A stretch of DNA of 62,348 bases. It comes from Balneolaceae bacterium. Its GTDB lineage: Bacteria; Bacteroidota; Rhodothermia; Balneolales; Cyclonatronaceae. The notes beneath the pieces were generated by a model. The model was not told the DNA's origin. It saw nothing but the letters and a program-made list of their open reading frames with translations, and searched no databases. Shown here piece by piece: positions 8,731-19,457 of this stretch. The DNA lies in assembly GCA_007694035.1 (NCBI GenBank), contig RECM01000197.1, positions 1 to 62,348 of the forward strand. The letters are read 5' to 3'. The translations under genes were made by a program, and so were the position numbers. Position 1 is the stretch's first letter; the number at the start of each line of letters is the position of its first letter.

Positions 8731-11700
8731 TCATCGATCTGCCGGGATGCCTTTTCCGGCCCCTTCACGGCTGAAACGAAGGGTAAAGGTGGCCCCTTTT
8801 CCGTTCTTGAAATCCAGCGTGCCTTTTAACTGACTGGTAAGGCCGGTAATCAGGTTCATACCAAGCGAGTTGGCATTTTCCAGGTTCAGCTGGTGGGGCA
8901 GGCCCTTCCCGTTGTCTTTTACAGTTAGTACGAATTCGTTGCCCTTCCGTATAAAACTGACTTTAATCCATCCCTTCTTTTTGCCGTTAAACGCATGCTT
9001 GTAAGCATTGGTGATCAGTTCATTGAGAATTAAACCGCAGGGAACAGCGTCATTAATATCCAGATAGATATTTGCGGAATCGATCTCAATACTCACATTC
9101 GACTGCTCCTGATTGTAGAAATCATCAATGGTTTCAACCAGGCTTTTAATGTAAGAGCCGAAGTCAATACTGGCAAATGTCTCATTCTGGTAAAGCATCT
9201 CATGGATCATGGCCATTGAACGGATCCTGTTGCTGCTTTCATGCAGAAGAATGCGGGTATCTTCGCTCTCGACCAGGTCTGCCTTCAGGTGAAGAAGACC
9301 GGATATGATCGCCATATTGTTTTTTACCCGGTGATGGATTTCCTTGAGCAGTACCTCCTTCTCGTGGAGCGAGTCCTTGATCATTTTCTCTGATCGTTTC
9401 TGTTCGGTGATATCTGAAATGATCTCGATAAATGCCACAACATCATTATTGGCATTCATTATGGGAGCCATCGATACACTGATATCGACCTGGGTACCGT
9501 CTTTTCTGACACCTTTAAGTTCACCGCTGCTTATTCCGTGCCCGCTCAGAATTTTTTCCTGAAGCCTGGTATGTTCCTTCTTCGACTGCCGGTGGATCAT
9601 CGGCAGGGCACGGCCTGCCATTTCGGACTCTTCCCATCCAAACAGACTGGTGGCCGCCACATTGCTGGAATAGACCTTACCTTTTTCATCAACGGTAATA
9701 ATAGCCAGTGGTGAAGCCTGGATGAGGGCCCGTTGCTTTTCGTTGCTCTCCCGAAGGGCCTCCTCAGCGAGTTTGCGCTCGGTAATATCGTAAAGTGAAC
9801 CGGTTGTTCCATTGACCAGTCCGTCGTTGTCAAGAATAAGCCGTGCATAGATTTCGAGCCATCGAACACTTCCGTCTTTCACCAGAATTCTGATCTCCTC
9901 CTCGCAGTACCATATATCGCTGTCGACGAGCGATTTATACAGCTCTTCGAATGCGGGCCGGTCTTCAGGATGGATAAAATCAAAAAATCTCTTACCAAGT
10001 GTCTCTTCCCTTGAATAACCGGTTATCTCGGTCCACGAGGAATTCATAAATACCCAGTTCCCGAATTCATCGGTCTGGAAAATAACTTCCTTAATGCTTT
10101 CCACTACTTCGCGGTACTGCTTTTCACTGTTGCGTAGATTCTCCTCCACCCTCTGCTTTTCAATAAAATTACCGATTGTTCCGGCCATGGCCTGCAGAAT
10201 GCCCGATTCGCTTTTTGTCCAGGATCGCTGCAGGCTGCAGTCATCAAATGTTACAAATCCCCAGAGCCGGTCTTTCAGGATCACCGGTACAATCAGTTGC
10301 GACTGAATATCGTCGTTGAAAAGAAGCTTGTGTTTTTTCCGGACCTCCTTCGGTGATGCCGCGGCAACCGAGATTCCCGTGGCAAGCTTGCTGAACCATT
10401 CCGGTTTTGAATCAATGATAATGAGCTGCGAGGATTCCTTTTCTTCCAGAGATCCGGCTTTCAGGTTGTGCCATTCATATATAATGCTGGTTGCTTTTTT
10501 ACCCGAAAACGGATCTTCATGATTCTCATAGATACATACACGGTCGACCACTGAAGCCACCCCCAGTATTTCAAGGGCCAGGTTAATGCCATCACTAACA
10601 TCTTCAGCCACAATCAACCGGTTTGTAGCATCGGCCACAGCCCTGAGCAGATCGTCTCTTTTTAAAAGTTCAATTTGTGCTTCTTTTTTCTGGGTGATGT
10701 CCTGAACCGTGCCCTCCAGATAGAGAGCCTTGCCGTTTTCGTCTCTGATGCAAAGTGTAGACTCTTCTATCCAGATAACGGAACCGTCTTTGCGGTACAT
10801 CCTCGATTCTACATTTTTGACCTCTCCCTCTTTTTCGATCATCTTGATGATCTCATCCCTGCGCCCCTCATCAGCATATAACTGGCTGTCGATACTATCG
10901 GTGGAACGTATCAGATCTTGCTCCGAATCATATCCAAGAATGGAAACAAGGGCCGGATTCGCACTTATAAACCGGCCTTCGGGCGTACTCTGCACAATGC
11001 CCTCAAGCGCATTTTCATAAATCTTGCGGTACTGTTCCCTCGATTGCAGCAAATCGGATTCAGATTGCCTGATGTTTCTGAGTATCCTGCGTGTAGAGAT
11101 GCCGGCAATAATCAGCAGAAAGCCGATTGTAAAGAACATTATCCAGTTGAGCAGAGATTCAATCTGCCTTGCGGTATAGCCAAGATGGCTGGAAAACTGA
11201 TTCTGTAAAGGCGACAACTTACTGTTCAGCACGTAAATATCCGACATGAGCATAGCCAGCCTGAGGGAATCGGGCTGCTTTGAAATCACTTCCTCGTATA
11301 TAATAGATGCGGTACTGTCGATGGCAAATACCAGTTCATCGCCCCGCTCCCAAATATCGATGGCCGTGTCCATGAACCCCACGTTTCGGTAATTTCTGAA
11401 CAGCTTGATAATCCTGTCGAGATTTTCCGGGTGGTTCATGCCCTGCAGAAGGCCTTCCCGCACAATTTTGTAATCAGGTTTCTCCTTTTCCAGTTCGAGC
11501 CTCGCTACTGAATTGCCGAGAGGTACAGAAATGGCTTCCCTGTACATCCAGTAATACTTCGGGTCGCGTTCTTCCACAAATTGAATGAGATGGGTAAAAG
11601 AATCTTTCTGATATCGTGAGTAGTAGCCTTCACCCTCTATATAGGCATTCAGCGACATGAAAAGGCCGGCGGTATACATCCATAGCAAACCCAGCAGGAG

Positions 11701-11781
11701 AATTACAGCTCCAAAAAGCGAGATAATGGTAACGACCCGCTTTGTTGTATTGGTTCTGATATTAAGTGGATGCTGCTCCAT
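8731..11781 (-). CDS. multi-PAS/GAF sensor histidine kinase, HisKA_2 type
   Basis: Two TM segments, PAS/PAC motifs, GAF-like region, LLKEIHHRVKNNMAIISGLLHLKAD H-box, ATPase motif NELITNAYKHAF and DNGKGLP. Confidence 0.9.
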   Translation of the reverse strand: MEQHPLNIRTNTTKRVVTIISLFGAVILLLGLLWMYTAGLFMSLNAYIEGEGYYSRYQKDSFTHLIQFVEERDPKYYWMYREAISVPLGNSVARLELEKEKPDYKIVREGLLQGMNHPENLDRIIKLFRNYRNVGFMDTAIDIWERGDELVFAIDSTASIIYEEVISKQPDSLRLAMLMSDIYVLNSKLSPLQNQFSSHLGYTARQIESLLNWIMFFTIGFLLIIAGISTRRILRNIRQSESDLLQSREQYRKIYENALEGIVQSTPEGRFISANPALVSILGYDSEQDLIRSTDSIDSQLYADEGRRDEIIKMIEKEGEVKNVESRMYRKDGSVIWIEESTLCIRDENGKALYLEGTVQDITQKKEAQIELLKRDDLLRAVADATNRLIVAEDVSDGINLALEILGVASVVDRVCIYENHEDPFSGKKATSIIYEWHNLKAGSLEEKESSQLIIIDSKPEWFSKLATGISVAAASPKEVRKKHKLLFNDDIQSQLIVPVILKDRLWGFVTFDDCSLQRSWTKSESGILQAMAGTIGNFIEKQRVEENLRNSEKQYREVVESIKEVIFQTDEFGNWVFMNSSWTEITGYSREETLGKRFFDFIHPEDRPAFEELYKSLVDSDIWYCEEEIRILVKDGSVRWLEIYARLILDNDGLVNGTTGSLYDITERKLAEEALRESNEKQRALIQASPLAIITVDEKGKVYSSNVAATSLFGWEESEMAGRALPMIHRQSKKEHTRLQEKILSGHGISSGELKGVRKDGTQVDISVSMAPIMNANNDVVAFIEIISDITEQKRSEKMIKDSLHEKEVLLKEIHHRVKNNMAIISGLLHLKADLVESEDTRILLHESSNRIRSMAMIHEMLYQNETFASIDFGSYIKSLVETIDDFYNQEQSNVSIEIDSANIYLDINDAVPCGLILNELITNAYKHAFNGKKKGWIKVSFIRKGNEFVLTVKDNGKGLPHQLNLENANSLGMNLITGLTSQLKGTLDFKNGKGATFTLRFSREGAGKGIPADR

Positions 11782-12127
11782 ATGGGAACAGTTAATGATT
11801 TGTTTGCAGTCCTGAATGTTTTGATTTCTTCACAGCATATAAGGGAACTTACTACTCTATTATCAATTTCCGGCGGGTTTGTTGCATTTTTTTTACTGTC
11901 AGGCCCGCAATGTTAACGTTATGTTAAGAAACTCCCGGCAACCGATTTATCTTGAAATTCTAATTTCAAACTTATATATTCTAATGACAATTTAGATATG
12001 ACCAAAACAATTGACATATTACGTAAAACCCACCCCGGGTTAAACGAAATCGGCCGAAACAATAATACGGAATGATCAGATATTTTTATTCGGATTAACG
12101 TATTTAACCTACAATATGGAGACTTAA

Positions 12128-13987
12128 ATGGATTATTCAGACCAAGTAAAGAATAAAGAACTTACCAAATGGGTAAATGAAATGCAGGAGCTTCTCAAAC
12201 CAGATAATGTTCACTGGTGTGACGGTTCCGAAGAAGAAAATAACAGATTAACGGAACTGATGGTCGAGGGCGGAACATTCAAGCGCCTGAACCCCGAAAA
12301 AAGGCCCAACAGCTTTTTAGCCTTTTCCGATCCCAGTGATGTAGCCAGGGTTGAAGACCGCACCTATATTTGCAGCCTTCGCAAGCAGGATGCAGGCCCA
12401 ACCAACAACTGGGAAGAGCCTGCTGTTATGAAGGAAAAACTCAGCAAGTTGTTTGACGGAGCCATGAAGGGCCGCACCATGTACGTTATCCCCTTCTCGA
12501 TGGGTCCGCTCGGATCTCCCATTTCCCACATTGGTATAGAAATAACCGACTCCCCTTATGTTGTTGTTAACATGCGTATTATGACCCGGATGGGCAAAGC
12601 TGTTATTGACACTCTGGGCAACGGCGAATTTGTAAAATGCCTTCATTCAGTAGGTGCGCCTCTTGAAAAAGGTGAAAAAGACAAACCATGGCCATGCAAT
12701 CCGGAAACCAAGTACATTGTACACTTCCCGGAAGAGAAATCGATCATGAGCTACGGCAGTGGTTACGGTGGCAACGCCCTGCTCGGCAAAAAGTGCTTCG
12801 CACTGCGTATCGCCTCAACTATGGCCCGCGATCAGGGCTGGCTCGCAGAACACATGCTCATTCTTGGTGTGGAATCACCCGAGGGAGAAAAAACCTATGT
12901 GGCTGCCGCATTCCCGAGTGCCTGCGGTAAAACCAACTTTGCCATGCTCATCCCACCGAAAGAGATGGATGGCTGGAAAGTAACCACTGTAGGTGATGAC
13001 ATTGCATGGATCAAACCAGGACCCGACGGCCGCCTTTACGCGATCAACCCTGAGTATGGATATTTTGGTGTCGCTCCGGGCACAAACTATCTTACCAACC
13101 CCAATGCCATGGAGTCTATCAACAAGAATACCATATTTACCAACGTGGCACTTACGCCCGATGGTGATGTGTGGTGGGAAGATATGACCAAAGAGAAACC
13201 GAAAGAGCTGATCGACTGGCGCGGAAACAAGTGGACACCGGAATCCACAACCCCGGCCGCTCACCCGAACGCCCGCTTTACTGCTCCTGCCTCCCAGTGC
13301 CCCGTAATCGATTCCGCCTGGGAAGATCCTGCAGGTGTACCGATAAGCGCGTTTGTATTTGGCGGTCGCAGAAGTACTACTGTGCCCCTGGTTTATCAGT
13401 CGGCCAACTGGAATTTTGGTGTGTACATGGCAGCGACCATGGGCTCCGAGATGACGGCTGCCGCCTTCGGTGAACTTGGCAAGGTAAGGCGCGACCCGTT
13501 CGCCATGCTGCCCTTCAGCGGTTACCACATGGGCGACTACTTTAACCACTGGCTGCAATTTGGCCGTGAACTGCCAAACCCGCCGCGGATTTTCGGTGTG
13601 AACTGGTTCCGCAAGGACGAAAATGGCAAATTCATGTGGCCCGGTTTTGGTGAAAACATGCGCATCCTTAAGTGGATCGTCGACCGTGTGCGCGGTAAAA
13701 CCGCCGCTGTTGAAAGTCCGCTCGGATGGATGCCCCGCTACGAAGATATCGACTGGAGAGGTCTCGATGGTTTTTCCAGAGCCGACTTCCTGAAACTCAT
13801 GAATGTGGACCGTGAAGCCTGGAAACAGGAAGTAATGTCGCATGAGGAGTTGTTCTCGAAACTGTACGACAGAATTCCCAAGGAATTCCTGTTCATGCGG
13901 GAACTGATACTTTCAAGCCTGTGGCGCTCACCTGAAAACTGGGAACTCGCACCAGAAAGAAGTGAAGTCGCTCATAAAAATCACTGA
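12128..13987 (+). CDS. pckG: phosphoenolpyruvate carboxykinase (GTP)
   Basis: [15 protein letters not shown] kinase-1 loop, [55 protein letters not shown]. Confidence 0.97.
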   Translation: MDYSDQVKNKELTKWVNEMQELLKPDNVHWCDGSEEENNRLTELMVEGGTFKRLNPEKRPNSFLAFSDPSDVARVEDRTYICSLRKQDAGPTNNWEEPAVMKEKLSKLFDGAMKGRTMYVIPFSMGPLGSPISHIGIEITDSPYVVVNMRIMTRMGKAVIDTLGNGEFVKCLHSVGAPLEKGEKDKPWPCNPETKYIVHFPEEKSIMSYGSGYGGNALLGKKCFALRIASTMARDQGWLAEHMLILGVESPEGEKTYVAAAFPSACGKTNFAMLIPPKEMDGWKVTTVGDDIAWIKPGPDGRLYAINPEYGYFGVAPGTNYLTNPNAMESINKNTIFTNVALTPDGDVWWEDMTKEKPKELIDWRGNKWTPESTTPAAHPNARFTAPASQCPVIDSAWEDPAGVPISAFVFGGRRSTTVPLVYQSANWNFGVYMAATMGSEMTAAAFGELGKVRRDPFAMLPFSGYHMGDYFNHWLQFGRELPNPPRIFGVNWFRKDENGKFMWPGFGENMRILKWIVDRVRGKTAAVESPLGWMPRYEDIDWRGLDGFSRADFLKLMNVDREAWKQEVMSHEELFSKLYDRIPKEFLFMRELILSSLWRSPENWELAPERSEVAHKNH

Positions 13988-14053
13988 TGTTACTCTGTAC
14001 ACAGTGTACTTGAAAACTGATTTTTAACACGCAAAACTGCATTCTTAAGCAAC

Positions 14054-14088
14054 GAAGGGCACCCTGATACGGTGCCCTTCTTCTTTTG
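14054..14088 (+). terminator. intrinsic terminator downstream of pckG
   Basis: GAAGGGCACC-ctgatac-GGTGCCCTTC followed by ttctttt. Confidence 0.85.
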
Positions 14089-14341
14089 TCGTTATTTTTA
14101 ACTTCAGGAATTTTTTTCCAACATGTAGTTGACAGTTGACGTACCAACTGCCCGATGCCATCTGAAAATTTCATATACCCAAGTGATCAGAAGGAACTCT
14201 GCTCGTTTGTGATATCCGATATTGGATATTCGACTTTTTGGGGGCAAATTGTTTCTGATGAAATACCTTCATTATATATGAGGAAACACCCGCGGGCAGT
14301 CAATCCTGATAGCAGGCGGGCGGAATTAACCGAAAAATGTT

Positions 14342-14896
14342 GTGCAAAATTCAATAATTGAAATTATCCCGTTTTCGTCGGAACTGGACGCCAGGGTTTG
14401 CGCAGAAGTAATGTGTTCAACCGAGCCCTGGATTACGCTGCAATTAACCTTCGATAAAGCGATGCAGATCAGTACCGATCTGGTTCTGGAACGGTATGTA
14501 GCCATGCAGGGTGATGATCGTGCCGGATTTATTCTTATAAACACGGGCGCACAGTTTCCCGGCTATATAAAGATTCTGTGCGTATCGCCGGGGTTCCGTG
14601 GCAAAGGTGTTGGCAGAAAGCTGATGCAATTTGCCGAGGACCGGATTTTCAGGGATTTCCCCAATATGTTTCTGTGTGTATCATCATTCAACACCGGCGC
14701 ACAGCGGTTCTACAAATCCCTGGGATTTCATGTAGTGGGAGAACTCACCGATTACCTCGTCGAAGGGCATTCCGAAATACTGCTGCGTAAAACGATCGGT
14801 CCGCGTTCCACCTTTAAACCTGCGGGAACTGCCGGAACTGCCGGGACTACCGGGACTGCCGGGACTGCCGGGACTGCCGGGACTGCCAAAAACTAG
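14342..14896 (+). CDS. GNAT family N-acetyltransferase with C-terminal Gly-Thr-Ala repeat tail
   Basis: IKILCVSPGFRGKGVGRKLMQFAEDRIFRDFPNMFLCVSSFNTGAQRFYKSLGFHVVGEL; tail GTAGTAGTTGTAGTAGTAGTAKN. Confidence 0.88.
   Translation: MQNSIIEIIPFSSELDARVCAEVMCSTEPWITLQLTFDKAMQISTDLVLERYVAMQGDDRAGFILINTGAQFPGYIKILCVSPGFRGKGVGRKLMQFAEDRIFRDFPNMFLCVSSFNTGAQRFYKSLGFHVVGELTDYLVEGHSEILLRKTIGPRSTFKPAGTAGTAGTTGTAGTAGTAGTAKN
14825..14887 (+). repeat. 9-nt tandem repeat (ggRactRcc) x7 in the 3' end of the GNAT gene
   Basis: ggaactgcc x2, gggactacc, gggactgcc x4, read directly. Confidence 0.95.
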
Positions 14897-14940
14897 CCTC
14901 AGAACACAAAATTTCACATCCCATTGCCAGGGTGTATGCC

Positions 14941-16470
14941 CTACCAGCCGGGTTCGATATAGGTGATGTCTTCGATAACGAATTGCCACTGGCCCCTGAA
15001 CGTGCCCAGCCTTCCGATAAATGAAATCTGCTCGCCACTGCCTGCCAGGCCGGCAAATTCATTGCGCACGTTGAAGGTGGGTGAATATAAGCCGTAGGTT
15101 TCACCATTCACTGTTACCTCAAATCCACCTGAAATTGCAGACGTGATATACATCAGTTTATTGAAATTTTCTGCTGTTCTGAGACTGGATGATCCATAGG
15201 TGCCGGGCATGATCACATCCCCGGGGTCAGGCATCATATAACGGATCGGAATAGGCTCCCATTTGTCGTCATCATTGTAACCAGGGCTCTCCAGGGTTAG
15301 CTTACGCTCGGGGTCGTCAGCGTCGGTTATGGTAAATTTCATACTGATCGGCAGGTGATCGGAATAGCCGCCGCCGGAATCGAATGAATGCCATCTGTTC
15401 GGGGCCAGGCTGTTCGTATGAACATTCTTGCCGGGGAAACGCCCCACATCAAATGAATTGTCGACATACTGTACACCCCGGTAGTCGTATAGGCCGGGGC
15501 TAATCATGATCTGCATAAGCGTACCCCAATAGCCACGGAAAGTATCTGATCCCCTTTTATTTATATCATGTTCATACCACAGATTATAAACGGCATCCGT
15601 ATTTCCAAGCTTTACTTTTCTTTCATCCCCTACCGATCTGAGTACATCATTTACCGCAGTTACTTCCATGTAGGGATACCGGTGCGACTGGTTGTAGTCG
15701 CTGTTGAAATCCCCGCCCAGAATAAAATCGACGCCCGGATCATCGGCCCGCAGTTCATCCAGCCTGTTTTTAAGAACGGTCGCATTCTGCACACGTGTTT
15801 TTTCTACATCGGCGTTGGATGCCTGCGATTTCCAGTGATTGTTGAACAGAACCAGATTGTGCCCGTGAACATCTACCCATACTTCAAGTATGGGCCTGGC
15901 ATCTTCCACCGGGTGTGACCGGGTCTTATCGTGATCAACAGGCAGCCGTGAATAAATCACATTTTTCTGTACATGCCGTGGCCGCAGGTTCTCGTCCCTG
16001 TCGTAGGCTACGGCCAGATCGTAGCCGGTAAGCCCGAAATCCTCAAATGCCTTCAGCAGCAATATTTCAGATGGCAGATCGCGGATTTCATCATCCAGGT
16101 AGTCGCCAAGCATCTGCGAAACACTCACATCGCTGTACCTCGCCAGAATCGTATGGTGATCCCATCTTTCCCCATCGGCAAGGGGTGTGAAATCACTCTC
16201 CATTTCCACCATCATGATAATGTCGGGGCCCCTGCCATCATTGTACCTTGCCATAAGGCGGGCCGTATTCTCAAGCTTCGTTAGTACCTGAGCGGGTGTA
16301 TATTGCGGATTTCCATCAGAATCGTAGGGGCGGTAATCCTGAAAAACGGCATATCCATCAAGATCAAACAGGTTTTCAACATTGTGCACCACCAGTTTAT
16401 ACGGTTGCGCATAGCAGGTGACGGAAAGTACAGCAAGAAGCATTACTGCAGGTATTGTTTTCCTGAACAT
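14941..16470 (-). CDS. endonuclease/exonuclease/phosphatase family protein, exported, with C-terminal OB-like domain
   Basis: Signal peptide; HNVENLFDL, MVEMESD, LFNNHWKSQ, FILGGDFNSDY, SDHLPISMKF motifs. Confidence 0.88.
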   Translation of the reverse strand: MFRKTIPAVMLLAVLSVTCYAQPYKLVVHNVENLFDLDGYAVFQDYRPYDSDGNPQYTPAQVLTKLENTARLMARYNDGRGPDIIMMVEMESDFTPLADGERWDHHTILARYSDVSVSQMLGDYLDDEIRDLPSEILLLKAFEDFGLTGYDLAVAYDRDENLRPRHVQKNVIYSRLPVDHDKTRSHPVEDARPILEVWVDVHGHNLVLFNNHWKSQASNADVEKTRVQNATVLKNRLDELRADDPGVDFILGGDFNSDYNQSHRYPYMEVTAVNDVLRSVGDERKVKLGNTDAVYNLWYEHDINKRGSDTFRGYWGTLMQIMISPGLYDYRGVQYVDNSFDVGRFPGKNVHTNSLAPNRWHSFDSGGGYSDHLPISMKFTITDADDPERKLTLESPGYNDDDKWEPIPIRYMMPDPGDVIMPGTYGSSSLRTAENFNKLMYITSAISGGFEVTVNGETYGLYSPTFNVRNEFAGLAGSGEQISFIGRLGTFRGQWQFVIEDITYIEPGW

Positions 16471-16772
16471 AATATAAATGTGCGGTTAAGGGTGTACTTA
16501 AAAATCAGATGATGTAATACGGTTGGCAGCTCACGGAAACCAGATTGGAATAAAAAATGAGGACACCCCGGTTTTTTTTCTTGATATGTGCAAGTAGTGA
16601 GTTGTTGAGGTTGACTTCCGGAGTGCCCTCTGTTTCCATTTGATGCAAATCAATCACGGGTATTCAGATTTAGAATCCCACCGGATCAATTGTACATCAC
16701 AATTTAATAACGCATGATAAGAATTTTTATGGTCAACTGGCCTGAGCGGAACGACAATAATGTAGTAGTAAA

Positions 16773-17003
16773 TCAGATATTGGACTTGTTGTACCTGGTA
16801 AACCTGCTCGCCCTTCGGATTTCTGAGGCATAGTTCAGATCGCTGTCAAGCACACCCGAAGAACGTTTCAGATTTGTATGTTTCGGTGGTAAATCACCCC
16901 TTTTTTCCAATGCCCAAAGTGTTGATTTACCTGCATAAAACTTTGATGCGATTACCGATGGCCTGAGAAGTTTCATCATCCCACCTCGCTTGTTTAGGTA
17001 CAT
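16773..17003 (-). CDS. small HTH protein, AlpA/excisionase-like
   Basis: LRPSVIASKFYAGKSTLWALEKRGDLPPKHTNLKRSSGVLDSDLNY resembles the AlpA-type winged HTH pattern. Confidence 0.5.
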   Translation of the reverse strand: MYLNKRGGMMKLLRPSVIASKFYAGKSTLWALEKRGDLPPKHTNLKRSSGVLDSDLNYASEIRRASRFTRYNKSNI

Positions 17004-17254
17004 TCAAAGTATCTGTTTTCAATATACAATATTTCGGAATTATTGCCTCCGTATTCACCTGAAATCCTGATCTGCCCGCCAGTTCCTGTTAGCTTATATA
17101 GCTGTTATAAATTGTTTTATAATGGGTATTAAACAACATTATAACCGGAAAGAATTGATTTGGGACAAGCCCGGAAATAAAAAGTAATCCTCCCGTTTTT
17201 TATTTCATTTCCACTGAACAAATCCCTCTGCATGAAGTATATTAAGAAAACTTA

Positions 17255-19444
17255 ATGCTTATGAACTTTTCCCGGCACCTCCACATAGCGGCCTTCATGA
17301 TCCTGTTCCTGAATATGTTATCCTGCGATTCATCGCAGAAGCACATTCGGGATGCGGTTACTGATGACACTTATACCGTCGAGTTTGATGCCCTGAATGA
17401 TTATCTGAGAAAAGGCTATTTTGAGCGTGCCGATTCACTCATTCTCAAACTCACTGATCTTGCCCGGCAGACCGGCGATGATCAGTTGCGGATACGGGCC
17501 CTGTTAATGAAGGCCGAGATTCACCAGAATCTGAGGCAGGCCCAATCCGGTATTGAACTCATCGAAAATGCCCGGGATCTGATCGGTACATCCGGCACCA
17601 TACGTCAGTCAATCCAGTCAGATATACTGCTGTCGAACCTCTACATGATGGACGGCCGTACCAGTGAAAGCCTCAGGCTTATTGAAACCGCGCTGGATCA
17701 GGCCCGGCAGATCCGAAACAGTGAGCTGATCATGTCTGCCCTTACATCCAAAGCCGTATCCCTTAGTGCAACCTATAACTATGCCGGGGCTCTTGAAACC
17801 TACATTCAGGCTCTCGGGATCTTTGAAGAAGAGGGAGGCGATACCAATCATAAGGCCATTATCATTAACAACATTGGCATGAACTATCACAATGTTGGCA
17901 ATTATGAAGAAGCACTCGACAATTACCGGATTGCATATTCCATAAATCATCAGAACGGAAACCTGAAGGAGCTGGGTACCAATCTGAATAACATGGCCAA
18001 TTCGCTGAAAATACTGGGCCGCCTGGAAGAAGCAGCTGATTCCCTGCTCAGTGCCGTTGCACTCGAGCCAAACGCGAATATGAACAGCAGAATGATCAGG
18101 TATTATTTCAACCTGGGTTCGATTTACGGGAAAGCCGGGAACTACGATCAGGCCGGATATTATCTGCATACTGCCTATGAAGTGAGCCGGGACATGGGTT
18201 TTTTACCCGGTATAATGTATACAGCATCGGGCCTTGCAAGCCTGTACCTTGAAACCGACTCGCTGCATGCGGCAAAACAGTTTGCCGTAATCGCCCGGGA
18301 ACTCGCGGAACAATCCGGCAACCTTGTAATACTGGCTTCCATGTGGGAAGCCTTATCAAAAATTGCAGAAAGTACCGGTGAAACAACAGCGGCCCTTGCC
18401 GCATACAAAGAATTTCATGCATGGTCCGACAGCCTCAATAAACTTACCAATGCCAGGGCTATTGAAGAGGTACGAATTCAAAAGGATGCTTCACTTACAC
18501 AAACCGAAAACGAGCTGTTACGGCGTGAACTCGCCTATAGTGGCGACATAAACCGCAAACAGAACCAGTTGCTCGCCATACTTACCGCCGGTATTGTAAT
18601 TACTATCGTACTTCTGGTGATTGCGTTCAACAGCCGGCGGAAATTGAAGCTGACCTACGAGACACTTGCCAGCCAGTCGGCCGAAATATCCCGTAAAAAC
18701 AGGCAGCTCCAGCAACTCAACCGCGACAACGATACACTGGTAAGTGTGATCGTTCATGATTTGCGGAATCCCCTGTCCGGTTTGCTTGGTGCAATTGAGC
18801 TTGTGCAGATGAATTTGGATTCCGATGCCGAATCGTCTGAGCTGCTTGCCCTGGCATACGATAACGGTAGACGGCTGAAATCCCAGATAGATGAACTGCT
18901 TGAAGTTACATCCATCGATAAAAAGAATATAAATGGTGAGTCTGTTGTGATACCCGTGCAGCCCACCGTACAGGATGTGCTGAAAATTTACCGGCACTCT
19001 GCCGACAAGAAATCGATTTGCATTGAAGAACAGCTGCAGCCGCTGCTGGTGTCAACCCATAAAGATTATCTGGTCAGAATCATAGATAATCTCGTATCCA
19101 ACGCGATCAAATACTCGCCAAAGGGTGCAACTATATCCGTAAATACCTCATTTATCGGGGCAAGCTACTGGCAGCTCGAGGTGCAGGATGAGGGACCCGG
19201 ATTCAATGATTGGGACAAGGAAAATCTGTTCAAGCTATTTGGAAGGCTCTCCGGAAAACCGACCGGAAATGAAGTATCGACAGGGCTTGGCCTTTATACT
19301 GTGAAAATGCTGGTCGACAAACTGAACGGAACAATCTCTCTCGAGAGTGAACCCGGGAAAGGATCAACTTTTATCTGCCGCTTCCCGGGAGTTGTCGATT
19401 CCGCACCCGTGTTCAGCAATACAGCCGATCAGGCCGCTATTTAG
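17255..19444 (+). CDS. TPR-containing sensor histidine kinase (lipoprotein-type N-terminus)
   Basis: TPR repeats (NNIGMNYHNVGNYEEALDNYRIAYSIN), TM, VSVIVHDLRNPLSGLLGAIE H-box, DNLVSNAIKYSPKG N-box, DEGPGF. Confidence 0.93.
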   Translation: MLMNFSRHLHIAAFMILFLNMLSCDSSQKHIRDAVTDDTYTVEFDALNDYLRKGYFERADSLILKLTDLARQTGDDQLRIRALLMKAEIHQNLRQAQSGIELIENARDLIGTSGTIRQSIQSDILLSNLYMMDGRTSESLRLIETALDQARQIRNSELIMSALTSKAVSLSATYNYAGALETYIQALGIFEEEGGDTNHKAIIINNIGMNYHNVGNYEEALDNYRIAYSINHQNGNLKELGTNLNNMANSLKILGRLEEAADSLLSAVALEPNANMNSRMIRYYFNLGSIYGKAGNYDQAGYYLHTAYEVSRDMGFLPGIMYTASGLASLYLETDSLHAAKQFAVIARELAEQSGNLVILASMWEALSKIAESTGETTAALAAYKEFHAWSDSLNKLTNARAIEEVRIQKDASLTQTENELLRRELAYSGDINRKQNQLLAILTAGIVITIVLLVIAFNSRRKLKLTYETLASQSAEISRKNRQLQQLNRDNDTLVSVIVHDLRNPLSGLLGAIELVQMNLDSDAESSELLALAYDNGRRLKSQIDELLEVTSIDKKNINGESVVIPVQPTVQDVLKIYRHSADKKSICIEEQLQPLLVSTHKDYLVRIIDNLVSNAIKYSPKGATISVNTSFIGASYWQLEVQDEGPGFNDWDKENLFKLFGRLSGKPTGNEVSTGLGLYTVKMLVDKLNGTISLESEPGKGSTFICRFPGVVDSAPVFSNTADQAAI

Positions 19445-19457
19445 CTTTCCGTTGCCA

